58,840 bases of DNA from contig DATLZA010000075.1 in the NCBI GenBank assembly GCA_035574235.1, forward strand, positions 1 through 58,840, given 5' to 3'. A program made the translations under genes and the position numbers. Position 1 is the first letter of the stretch; the number at the start of each line of letters is the position of its first letter. This document shows, piece by piece, positions 44,494-53,020 of this stretch. The stretch comes from Planctomycetota bacterium (GTDB taxonomy: Bacteria > Planctomycetota > MHYJ01 > JACPRB01). The notes beneath the pieces are model-generated. The model was given only the letters and a program-made list of their open reading frames with translations. It did not search any database and was not told the origin of the DNA.

Positions 44494-45552
44494 ATGCAGA
44501 GAGCGCCGATCATTTTGGCGGTGGGGGCGATCTTGCTTGTGGCGGCGGGGGCAACGCTCCTGATGCGCATGCCGGGCGGCTCTGTTCCGGAGGGAGCCAA
44601 GTCGGATCCGGTGGCTGCAACGCCGAGCGCTGCGACGTCCCCGCAGGAGCGCGCGTCCGCGCCGACGGCTCCCTCCGCGCCGGCGGCGTCTCCGGAGGCT
44701 GCGTCGGCCGCGCCCTCGAAGCCTCAGGAGGCCGCGCCCGATCCCGAAGTGGGAGACAAGCCCGATCCGCGTCTCGTCGTGCCGCCGGTCGTGGAGCCTG
44801 AGTTCGAGGTGGGGTCCAAAGCGGAGGAGCGTCCGGACTTTGTGGCCGCGCTTCAGGGGGGCGGTTACATCTTCGAGCGTTCGGGGTCGGACGGCAAGCG
44901 GGTGACCGGCGTGGTCGTGCCCGGGACGATCCTGGTGACGCGCGGTCTGGTGGAACTTTTCGGCTGCGGTCAAAGCGGCAAGGAGCACGAGACGGTGCTG
45001 CGGCTGGAGTGTGACGCCCAGTCCCTCGACCTGGCTTTGACGTCGGCGGGATTCACGCGCGGGCGGCTGCCGACGGCGCTGGGGATCGAGGATCCCGGGC
45101 AGGGCTCGCGGGTGATCGTTCTGGTGCAGTGGAAGGACAAGGATGGAAAGCTGGTAACTCACCGGTCGGAAGACTTGATCATCAGCATCCGGCGGAATGC
45201 TCCCATGCCGCGGGTGGGCTGGACCTACGTGGCCCAGTGGGCGGAAGTGCAGGATCCGACGCATCCGAAGGGAGAGAAGACGCACAAGGTCCTGGCGGCG
45301 GCCAACAGCCGGTCGTTCGTGACGACGTTCCGCGACAAGACGGCCTTGCTGGACAATCCGCTCGAAGAAGCGGTGGACGACACGCTCTTTGCCGCCAATT
45401 ACATGCTTCTGCCGCCGTCGGGGACGCCGGTGAGGGTGATCTTCCGTCCGCCCACGGATGAGGAGCGTCGGGAGATCGCCGCGCTGGAGAAGGAGCTGGC
45501 CAAACAGGCCAAGGATTTCCGGCCCGACGACCGGGAGGAGAAGGAGAAGTAG
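44494..45552 (+). CDS. Single-pass protein with Pro/Ala-rich linker and YdjY-like domain
   Basis: 352 residues. An N-terminal membrane helix (IILAVGAILLVAAGATLLM) is followed by a 100-residue Ala/Pro/Ser linker of low complexity. From about residue 120 a beta-rich domain includes LFGCGQSGKEHETVLRLECD and SLDLALTSAGFTRG, which resembles the YdjY-type domain found in many planctomycete exported proteins (H-E-x-V/L pattern, then an A-L-x-x-x-G-x turn). A charged tail ends the protein (DDREEKEK). It starts the operon with the DUF4175-like and cyclase-repeat genes. The role is unknown; a scaffold outside the inner membrane is plausible. Confidence 0.65.
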   Translation: MQRAPIILAVGAILLVAAGATLLMRMPGGSVPEGAKSDPVAATPSAATSPQERASAPTAPSAPAASPEAASAAPSKPQEAAPDPEVGDKPDPRLVVPPVVEPEFEVGSKAEERPDFVAALQGGGYIFERSGSDGKRVTGVVVPGTILVTRGLVELFGCGQSGKEHETVLRLECDAQSLDLALTSAGFTRGRLPTALGIEDPGQGSRVIVLVQWKDKDGKLVTHRSEDLIISIRRNAPMPRVGWTYVAQWAEVQDPTHPKGEKTHKVLAAANSRSFVTTFRDKTALLDNPLEEAVDDTLFAANYMLLPPSGTPVRVIFRPPTDEERREIAALEKELAKQAKDFRPDDREEKEK

Positions 45553-45555
45553 GGC

Positions 45556-46497
45556 ATGGAGGCCCTGCTGGCGACGCTGGCGGTGCATCGCCGCCGTCTG
45601 CGGGCGGCCCGGGCGCTGGACGCCGGGCTGAAGGGGGCCTTTTACGCATCTTTGGCGGCGGCGGCGGGAGTGGCCGCGGCGAGGGCGACTTCGATCGGCG
45701 TGCCGCCGGCGGCGCTCCTGGCGGTCGCGGCGGTTCCCCTGGCCTTGGCGGCGTGGGCGGCGGCGCGGACTTTTTCCCTTCGGGACTGCGCGATCGAGCT
45801 GGACCGGCGGCTGGGCTTGGAGGAGCGGCTGGCGACGGCGGTCGAGGGGGCGGGTCCGTTTCGCGAACTGCAGGGCGCGGACGCCGCGGCGGCGTTCGCG
45901 CGGGCGAAGTTTCCTCCGCGCCGGCTTCCTCGGGAGGCGCGCTTTCTGGCGGGAAGCGCGCTACTTCTGGCGGCGCTCTGGGCGATGCCCGCGGCGGGAT
46001 CGGGGGGAGACGGGGCGGCGGACGACGAGGCGCTGCAACCGGTGCTCGCGGCGGAGGCCGCGCGGCTGGAGGCGATCGCGGAAGGCGGTCCGATCGAGTT
46101 CCGCGAGGTGACGGAGCTTCTGCGGCGCGGAGAGGCCCGGGCGGCCCTCGAGCGGCTGGAAGCGCTGCGCGAAAAGCTGGAGGCGCGTCTTCTGACCGAA
46201 TCGGGGGGGCCCGGTCGCGAGGAGGCGCTGCGGCTCCGGGATGCGGCGGGAGCGGCGGCGGAGGCGTTGGCGGCGCGGTTGGGCCGGCTGGGACGGCGCC
46301 CGCGGGCGGCCCGGACGCCCGAGGCGGCGGCGGCGAAGCTGGAGCGTCAGCGGGTCCGCCCGGAAGGCGCCCCGACGGAGGAGGACGGCCCGGGGGCGGC
46401 CGGCGCGGCCCCCGGCCCGGCGGTTCGCATGGACAAACCGGACTGGGATCCGAAGTACGACGCGGTGATTAAGCGCTATTTCAGGAGCGTGCCATGA
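45556..46497 (+). CDS. DUF4175-like membrane protein
   Basis: 313 residues, 3 bases after the previous stop. Two to three membrane helices are seen (FYASLAAAAGVAAARAT, ALLAVAAVPLALAAWAAA, and a weaker one at FLAGSALLLAALWAMPA). Between the second and third lies a family-typical segment: DCAIELDRRLGLEERLATAVEG. The rest is an Ala/Arg/Glu-rich helical region ending in MDKPDWDPKYDAVIKRYFRS. DUF4175-type proteins accompany BatA/DUF58 and cyclase-fold proteins in planctomycetes, and here too the partner gene follows by ATGA overlap. Function unknown. Confidence 0.65.
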   Translation: MEALLATLAVHRRRLRAARALDAGLKGAFYASLAAAAGVAAARATSIGVPPAALLAVAAVPLALAAWAAARTFSLRDCAIELDRRLGLEERLATAVEGAGPFRELQGADAAAAFARAKFPPRRLPREARFLAGSALLLAALWAMPAAGSGGDGAADDEALQPVLAAEAARLEAIAEGGPIEFREVTELLRRGEARAALERLEALREKLEARLLTESGGPGREEALRLRDAAGAAAEALAARLGRLGRRPRAARTPEAAAAKLERQRVRPEGAPTEEDGPGAAGAAPGPAVRMDKPDWDPKYDAVIKRYFRSVP

Positions 46498-47699
46498 AGA
46501 TGTGCGTGCTGGCGATCGCGGCGCTCTGCGGCGCGCCGCAGGAAAGCGAACTCGGTAAGAAGCTTCTGGAGATCTACGCGAACGCGGCGGACTGGCTGGT
46601 GAGCCAGCAGGATCCGCACGGGGCCTGGCACATGGGGCCTCCCGGGAAATCCATGCCCAGCCCGGCCTACACGGGGCTCATTCTGCACGGTCTGGCCAAC
46701 GCGCCGCAGGCCCTGCGGGCCAAGTACCGTCCGGCCGTGGACCGGGCCACGGAGTTTCTGCTCTCCAAGCGGAACGCGGACGGGTCGTTCGGCGAAGGAC
46801 CGACGGGCTCGTTCATGAAGACCTACACCACGGCGGTGTGCATGATGGCGCTCGCGTCGGTGGAGCGGACGGACCGCGTCGCCGACGCGCTCCGCGGCGC
46901 TCAGGCCTACCTTCGGCAGAACCAGCTCAAGGAGGGCATCCACCGCGGAGGGCTGGGCTACGGCGACGAATCGCCCGTCGTGGTCGGCGGTCAGGTGACC
47001 ACCAAGAAATCGATCGCGAACCTCTCGATCACCGGCTTTGCGGCCGAGGGGATGATCATGGCCGAGCGCGCGGGGCTGCCCCGGGACGAGGAGTTCTGGA
47101 AGCTCGTCGTGGAGTTCGTGCGCAAGTGTCAGAACAACACCGAGGTGAACAACGACCCCGAGTTCGTCGCAGCTCTCAAGAAAGCGGGTCTTTCGGTGGG
47201 GGACGACGGGGGCCTCTACTACGCCCCGGTGGCCGACGGCTCGATCCAGAAGGCCGGCACCCGCAAGATCGCCGACCGGGAGGTGATTCAGAGCTACGGC
47301 TCGATGACCTACGACGGCATCAAGACGTATCTTTACGCCGGGCTTCGGAAGGACTCCCCCGAGGTGAAAGCCGCGATCGACTGGGTGCGGAAGAACTACT
47401 CGATCGAGAGCCACCCCGGCTTCGCCTTCGACGCGACGCAGCGCCACCACCTGCGCGGGCTCTATTACTACTATCTGGTCATGGCGCGCGCGCTGGACGC
47501 CTACGGGGAGCGTCCCTTCGAGACCTTCGACGGGCGCAAGCGGGACTGGCCGGTGGAGCTGGCAGAACAGCTTCTGAAGACCGTGCGGGAGTCGAAGATG
47601 TGGAAGAACGACAACCCCGGCTGGTACGAAGGCGATCCCGTGCTGACGACGAGCTACGTCCTTTCGACGCTCGACATTCTTTTCAAGCACATCAAGTAA
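46494..47699 (+). CDS. Exported prenyltransferase / squalene-cyclase repeat protein
   Basis: 401 residues with a short signal peptide (MKMCVLAIAALCGA). It has alpha/alpha-toroid repeats of the squalene-cyclase/prenyltransferase type: ADWLVSQQDPHGAWHMG, RATEFLLSKRNADGSFGEG with the QW-like Gly-Ser-Phe turn, AQAYLRQNQLKEG and SYGSMTYDGIKTYLYAGL. The catalytic DxDD of squalene-hopene cyclase is not seen, so a hopanoid-making role is unlikely. Related exported repeat proteins in planctomycetes have no known function. Its start overlaps the DUF4175-like stop. Confidence 0.8.
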   Translation: MKMCVLAIAALCGAPQESELGKKLLEIYANAADWLVSQQDPHGAWHMGPPGKSMPSPAYTGLILHGLANAPQALRAKYRPAVDRATEFLLSKRNADGSFGEGPTGSFMKTYTTAVCMMALASVERTDRVADALRGAQAYLRQNQLKEGIHRGGLGYGDESPVVVGGQVTTKKSIANLSITGFAAEGMIMAERAGLPRDEEFWKLVVEFVRKCQNNTEVNNDPEFVAALKKAGLSVGDDGGLYYAPVADGSIQKAGTRKIADREVIQSYGSMTYDGIKTYLYAGLRKDSPEVKAAIDWVRKNYSIESHPGFAFDATQRHHLRGLYYYYLVMARALDAYGERPFETFDGRKRDWPVELAEQLLKTVRESKMWKNDNPGWYEGDPVLTTSYVLSTLDILFKHIK

Positions 47700-47770
47700 G
47701 GGGGGCGCACGTAGAGTATCGGGGTGGGAAAGCCCTCCGCCGGGCGGGGGGCGCATTCACGAGAGGCACC

Positions 47771-49000
47771 ATGGAGCGCAAAGTCGGGGTATGGATTGTC
47801 GGCGCGTGCGGGAGCGTGGCCACCTGCGCCGTGGCCGGCGCCGAGGCCGTCCGGTCCGGCGCCATCGGAACCGCGGGGCTCGTGAGCGAGCTTCCGGAGT
47901 TCCGTGATCTCGATCTGCCGCGGTTCGACCAGTTCGTCTTCGGGGGCCACGAGATCCGGCCCGTGGACTGGGTGGCCGCCGCCGAGGAGTACGCGCGCGA
48001 GAACGGCGTCCTGACCCCGGCCGTTCTCGAGGCGGTGCGGCCCGCTTTGGCGCGGTGGAGCGAGAATCTCCGCCCCGGCGTCACGCTCAACAGCGGCGGG
48101 GGCGTCCGCTCGATCGCCCCGGAGGCGGGGGATCGCCCGCTTCCCCTGCGCGAGATCGTCCGCCTGATCCGCTCGGACCTCGAAGCCTTCCGGGCGCGTC
48201 ACGGCCTGGACGAGGTCGTGGTGGTGCACCTCACCTCGGCGGAGCCGCACTTCGTTCCCCCGCGGGAGTTCCATTATCTCGAATCGTTCGAAGCGCTTCT
48301 GGAGGCGGACCGCCGGGACCTCTTTCCGGCCAGCGTCCTTTACGCCACGGCGGCGATCGAGGCGGGGTTCCCGTACGTCAACTTCACGACGTGCATCGGC
48401 TCGAGCTTCCCGGCGCTCGACGAACTGGCGCGGCGCCGCGGGGTGCCCCATGCGGGGCGCGACGGGAAGACGGGCGAAACGCTGCTCAAGACGACGCTGG
48501 CGCCCATGTTCGTGGCGCGGAACCTGCGCGTGCTCTCGTGGGAAGGCTACAACATGCTCGGCAACCGCGACGGGCGCGTCCTCGACGAGCCGGACGCCAA
48601 CCGCGCCAAGACGCGCGACAAGGATCAGTGCCTCCGGGACATCCTCAAGGACGAGTCGGTGCACTCCCGCGTCCGGATCGACTATGTGCCCTCGCTGGGG
48701 GACTGGAAGACGGCGTGGGACTTCGTTCATTTCACGGGATTCCTGGGCGCCCGGATGTCGCTTCAGTTCACCTGGCAGGGGTGCGACTCCGCGCTGGCGG
48801 CGCCCCTGGTCCTGGACCTGGTTCGGTTCGTGGACTTCGCGCACCGCCGCAACGAGTCGGGCGTCCTGCGGCACCTGGGATGCTTCTTCAAGGCTCCCTA
48901 CGGGGTCGAGGAGCACGGATTCTTCCGCCAGCACGAGGCGCTTCTGGCGTACGCGGCGGCCCACCGGCCGGCCGGGGGTCGGGTGCTTTCGGGCCGCTGA
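47771..49000 (+). CDS. ino1: Inositol-3-phosphate synthase
   Basis: 409 residues from ATG 47771, preceded by GAGAGG. It converts glucose-6-phosphate to myo-inositol-3-phosphate with an internal NAD+ redox cycle. Seen: the NAD-binding VWIVGACGSVATCAVAG, TSAEP, FTTCIGSS, the catalytic lysine region RDGKTGETLLKTTLAPMF, NMLGNRDGRVL and the later RIDYVPSLGDWKTAWDF. All match the MIPS family. The product could feed phosphatidylinositol or compatible solutes. Nothing adjacent uses inositol. Confidence 0.93.
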   Translation: MERKVGVWIVGACGSVATCAVAGAEAVRSGAIGTAGLVSELPEFRDLDLPRFDQFVFGGHEIRPVDWVAAAEEYARENGVLTPAVLEAVRPALARWSENLRPGVTLNSGGGVRSIAPEAGDRPLPLREIVRLIRSDLEAFRARHGLDEVVVVHLTSAEPHFVPPREFHYLESFEALLEADRRDLFPASVLYATAAIEAGFPYVNFTTCIGSSFPALDELARRRGVPHAGRDGKTGETLLKTTLAPMFVARNLRVLSWEGYNMLGNRDGRVLDEPDANRAKTRDKDQCLRDILKDESVHSRVRIDYVPSLGDWKTAWDFVHFTGFLGARMSLQFTWQGCDSALAAPLVLDLVRFVDFAHRRNESGVLRHLGCFFKAPYGVEEHGFFRQHEALLAYAAAHRPAGGRVLSGR

Positions 49001-49038
49001 ACGGGGCGGCGCGGCCTCCTTCCTTTTTCCGGCGCCGC

Positions 49039-49067
49039 TTGAGGTCGGGCGTCGTGATCTCTATAAT
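49039..49067 (+). promoter_or_regulatory. Promoter of FGE-like operon (TTGAGG-17-TATAAT)
   Basis: TTGAGG (49039-49044) and a perfect TATAAT (49062-49067) are 17 bases apart. A leader of about 17 bases with AAGGAGA (49078-49084) precedes ATG 49091. Confidence 0.65.
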
Positions 49068-49090
49068 CGGGCCGCGCAAGGAGACCTTTC

Positions 49091-50335
<1,245 letters not shown>

Positions 50336-50349
50336 TCCCGGAGGTGTCC

Positions 50350-51585
50350 GTGCGCGTCGGTATCGCAGCGTTTCTTGGCTGGGCGGCCGCGGCCGGCCCG
50401 GCGCTCGCTCAGGAAATCCGCGAGGAGAAGATTCCGGTCCCCGGCACGTCCCTGACCGTGACGGTCGTCCGCGTTCCGGGGGGACGGGTGACGGTGGGGG
50501 CCAACGGGGGGAGCCGGCGGGAAGTGGAACTTCGTCCCTTCTGGATGGGGAAGTTCGAAGTCACCTGGGGGGAGTTCGACGCCTTCTTCGAGAGCGAGCA
50601 GAGCAACGTCGAGCGCCTGAAGGTCGACGGCATCACGCGGCCGACGAAGGCCAAGAGCTATTTCGGCCAGGTGGGGCTGCCGAATCACTTCCTGGAGGCG
50701 CGGCGTCCGGTGATCAACGTCCGCTGGCACGGCGCGGCGGCGTTCTGCGACTGGCTGGCGCGCCTGACGGGGCGGCGCTTCCGCCTGCCGACCGAGGCCG
50801 AATGGGAACACGCCTGCCGCGCCGGCCTGGGGGGCGATCTCGATTCCCAGGCGTGGCACGCGGGCAACAGCGGCGAGCGCAGTCACGCGGTGGGCGAGAA
50901 GAAGGCCAATGCGATCGGCCTGCATGACCTTCTCGGCAACGTGTGGGAATATTGCCTGGAGCCGATGAATCCGCCCGAGTACGGTCCCGTGCTTCGCGGC
51001 GGAGCCTGGAACACGCCCGCGTCGGAACTCGGGCCGGCGCTCCGGCACGGGGTGCCCAAGGAGTGGTACGAGGCCGATCCCAACCGGCCCCGGAGCAGCT
51101 GGTGGCTGACGAACGTGCACACGCAGGGATTCCGCGTGGTCCTCGTGGACGAGGGGGCCGAACGGTCGGCGGTTCAGGAATACGCCCGGAAGATCGACGT
51201 GAAGGTGCTGGGGTTCGAGGACGTGCCGCAGTCCAAGCGTCCGGCGCTGGGTTCTCACGCGGTCCGGGTCTGGGGCGAGGTCCGCAACACGGGGGATCGT
51301 TCGCTCGACGAGCTGGATTTGACGGTGTACTATCTTGATCCGAAAGGGCAGCCGCACCTTCTGGACGTGATCGGGGCCGACAAGGAAGGGCGGGCCACGT
51401 TCGGCCGTTGCTGGCCGGTGCTCGTTTCGAGCGCCCACGACGGCCCGCAGGCCAGGCCGCTCAAGCCGGGCGAGACGCGTGCGTTCGCGGTGGAGTTCCC
51501 GCAGAGCTCCGATCCCGAGGACTACGTGGCCTACGACAAGTTCGGCGCGCGGGTCGGCGGCCTGCGGTTCTCGCCCGCCCCGTAA
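50350..51585 (+). CDS. Exported FGE-fold protein, second of the tandem pair
   Basis: 411 residues from a GTG at 50350, chosen because GGAGG (50340-50344) lies 5 bases before it and a clean signal peptide follows (MRVGIAAFLGWAAAAGPALAQ). A GTG at 50332 overlaps the previous stop and adds six residues. It has the same two-domain plan as its neighbour: PVPGTSLTVTVVRVPGGRVT, FWMGKFEVTWGEFD, RLTGRRFRLPTEAEWEHACR, LHDLLGNVWEYCLEPM, RGGAWNTPASELGPALR, then a beta-sandwich (LDLTVYYLDPKGQP). Catalytic Cys are missing here too. The pair arose by tandem duplication and has since diverged. Confidence 0.87.
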   Translation: MRVGIAAFLGWAAAAGPALAQEIREEKIPVPGTSLTVTVVRVPGGRVTVGANGGSRREVELRPFWMGKFEVTWGEFDAFFESEQSNVERLKVDGITRPTKAKSYFGQVGLPNHFLEARRPVINVRWHGAAAFCDWLARLTGRRFRLPTEAEWEHACRAGLGGDLDSQAWHAGNSGERSHAVGEKKANAIGLHDLLGNVWEYCLEPMNPPEYGPVLRGGAWNTPASELGPALRHGVPKEWYEADPNRPRSSWWLTNVHTQGFRVVLVDEGAERSAVQEYARKIDVKVLGFEDVPQSKRPALGSHAVRVWGEVRNTGDRSLDELDLTVYYLDPKGQPHLLDVIGADKEGRATFGRCWPVLVSSAHDGPQARPLKPGETRAFAVEFPQSSDPEDYVAYDKFGARVGGLRFSPAP

Positions 51586-51605
51586 GGGGGCAAGGAGGTG
51601 CGTTC

Positions 51606-52820
51606 ATGCGGGGCGCGGCGCTCGCCGTCCTGGCGCTGGCGGGGATCGCCCGGGCGCAGGACTGGCCGGCTTGGCGCGGACCCAAGGGGGACGGGACCTC
51701 CGCCGAAACCGGCTTTCCTCTTCGCTGGAGCGCGACCGAGGGGGTTCTCTGGAAGGTCCCGGTGCCGGGCTGGGGCCATTCCTCGCCCGTGCTGGCCGGG
51801 GACCGCCTGTTTCTGACGACGTACGTCGAGAGCACCGACGAGCGCAAGCTGCTTTGCCTGGATGCGCGGAACGGACGTCTCCTCTGGGAGCGGACGGTCC
51901 TCGTGGCCCCCAAGGAGCGCAAGCATCGCCTCAACAGTTACGCCAGTTCCACGCCCGCGACCGACGGCCGGTACATCTTCACGGCGTTCCTGGACCGGAC
52001 GGATTTCGCGGTCTTCTGTTACGACCTGGAGGGGAACCTCGTCTGGAAGCGCGTCCCCGGGAGCTTCTATTCCCCCCACGGCTTCTGCTCGTCGCCGGCG
52101 CTCTACAAGGATCTCGTGATCTTCAACGGGGACCAGGACGCGGACGCCTGGATCGTGGCGCTCGAGAGAGCCACGGGGCGGGAGCGCTGGCGCGCGGACC
52201 GGCCCAACAAGACGCGTTCGTACGTGCCTCCGGTCGTGATCGAAGCGGCCGGGCGCGCGCAGCTCGTGCTGAGCGGGAGCAAGTGCGTGGCCTCCTACGA
52301 TCCGGACACCGGCCGGCTGCTGTGGATTGTGGACGGTCCCACGGAACAGTACGTGGCCAGCCTCGTGTACGCGGACGGCGTTCTCTTCGTCACGGGGGGC
52401 TACCCGGACCGGTATCTCACGGGGATCCGGCCGGACGGGGAGGGGAACGTCACGCGGACCCATGTGTTGTGGCAGCACGAACGGGAGGGGGTGTCGTACG
52501 TCCCTTCGCCGGTGGCCTGGGAGTCCCGATTTTTCGTGGTTTCGGACGACGGTCTGGCCAGCGCGCTGGAGGCGAAGACGGGGCGGCGGCTTTGGAAGGA
52601 GCGCCTGGGGCCGCACCACAGCGCTTCGCCCGTGGCGGCGGGCGGGTATCTGTATTTCACGGACGATCGGGGGACGACGCACGTGCTCAAGGCCGGTCCG
52701 ACCTTCGAGCGCGTGGCCCGCAACGAGCTGGGGGAGGAATGTTACGCCTCTCCGGCCCTTTCGCGGGGCCGGATTTATCTGCGAACCGCCCGGCATCTCT
52801 GGTGCCTTGGAGAGCGGTAG
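51606..52820 (+). CDS. Exported PQQ-type beta-propeller protein
   Basis: 404 residues with a signal peptide (MRGAALAVLALAGIARAQ). Family landmarks of the planctomycete PQQ-like propellers are seen: DWPAWRGPKGDGTSAETGFP, then LWKVPVPGWGHSSPVLAGDR, LCLDARNGRLLWER, CYDLEGNLVWKR, ALERATGRERWRADR, SYDPDTGRLLWIVDG and ALEAKTGRRLWKERLG. These WRG/GxLLW repeats build a beta-propeller. The start TW-type opening PAWRGP is typical. It may bind a quinone or serve as a scaffold; no dehydrogenase domain is seen. It is in line with the two FGE-fold genes, 20 bases downstream. Confidence 0.87.
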   Translation: MRGAALAVLALAGIARAQDWPAWRGPKGDGTSAETGFPLRWSATEGVLWKVPVPGWGHSSPVLAGDRLFLTTYVESTDERKLLCLDARNGRLLWERTVLVAPKERKHRLNSYASSTPATDGRYIFTAFLDRTDFAVFCYDLEGNLVWKRVPGSFYSPHGFCSSPALYKDLVIFNGDQDADAWIVALERATGRERWRADRPNKTRSYVPPVVIEAAGRAQLVLSGSKCVASYDPDTGRLLWIVDGPTEQYVASLVYADGVLFVTGGYPDRYLTGIRPDGEGNVTRTHVLWQHEREGVSYVPSPVAWESRFFVVSDDGLASALEAKTGRRLWKERLGPHHSASPVAAGGYLYFTDDRGTTHVLKAGPTFERVARNELGEECYASPALSRGRIYLRTARHLWCLGER

Positions 52821-52830
52821 GCCGAGGGCG

Positions 52831-52989
52831 CTACGGTCCGCCCGCTCTCCGGCGGGCGGCCTCCTGAGCGCGGCGTTCGGCGGCGCGCTTTTCGTAGCGG
52901 CGCTTGGCCAGGGCGATCTGGACGAGGAAGGACAGCGCCGTCAGAAGTCCGACGAGAAGGGCCAGTTCGGGACCGCTCAGCGAGCGCAT
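52831..52989 (-). CDS. Small single-pass membrane protein (52 residues)
   Basis: From ATG 52989 to a TAG at 52833-52831 the minus strand encodes a 52-residue protein. It has a hydrophobic helix (LALLVGLLTALSFLVQIALA) followed by a very basic, Arg/Glu/Ala-rich helix (KRRYEKRAAERRAQEAARRR). The pattern of one membrane helix plus a charged cytoplasmic helix is common in small regulators of larger membrane complexes. A TATACC box lies only three bases upstream, so the start or promoter is uncertain. It is convergent with the propeller gene and lies downstream of the actin-like operon in the same direction. Confidence 0.55.
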   Translation of the reverse strand: MRSLSGPELALLVGLLTALSFLVQIALAKRRYEKRAAERRAQEAARRRAGGP

Positions 52990-53020
52990 GCTGGTATAAC
53001 GGTTTTCCGGCCCGGGAAGT

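Noticed and set aside
46494-47699. Squalene-hopene cyclase
   Set aside because: Repeats fit the fold but the catalytic DxDD motif is missing, the protein is about 250 residues too short, and it has an export signal.
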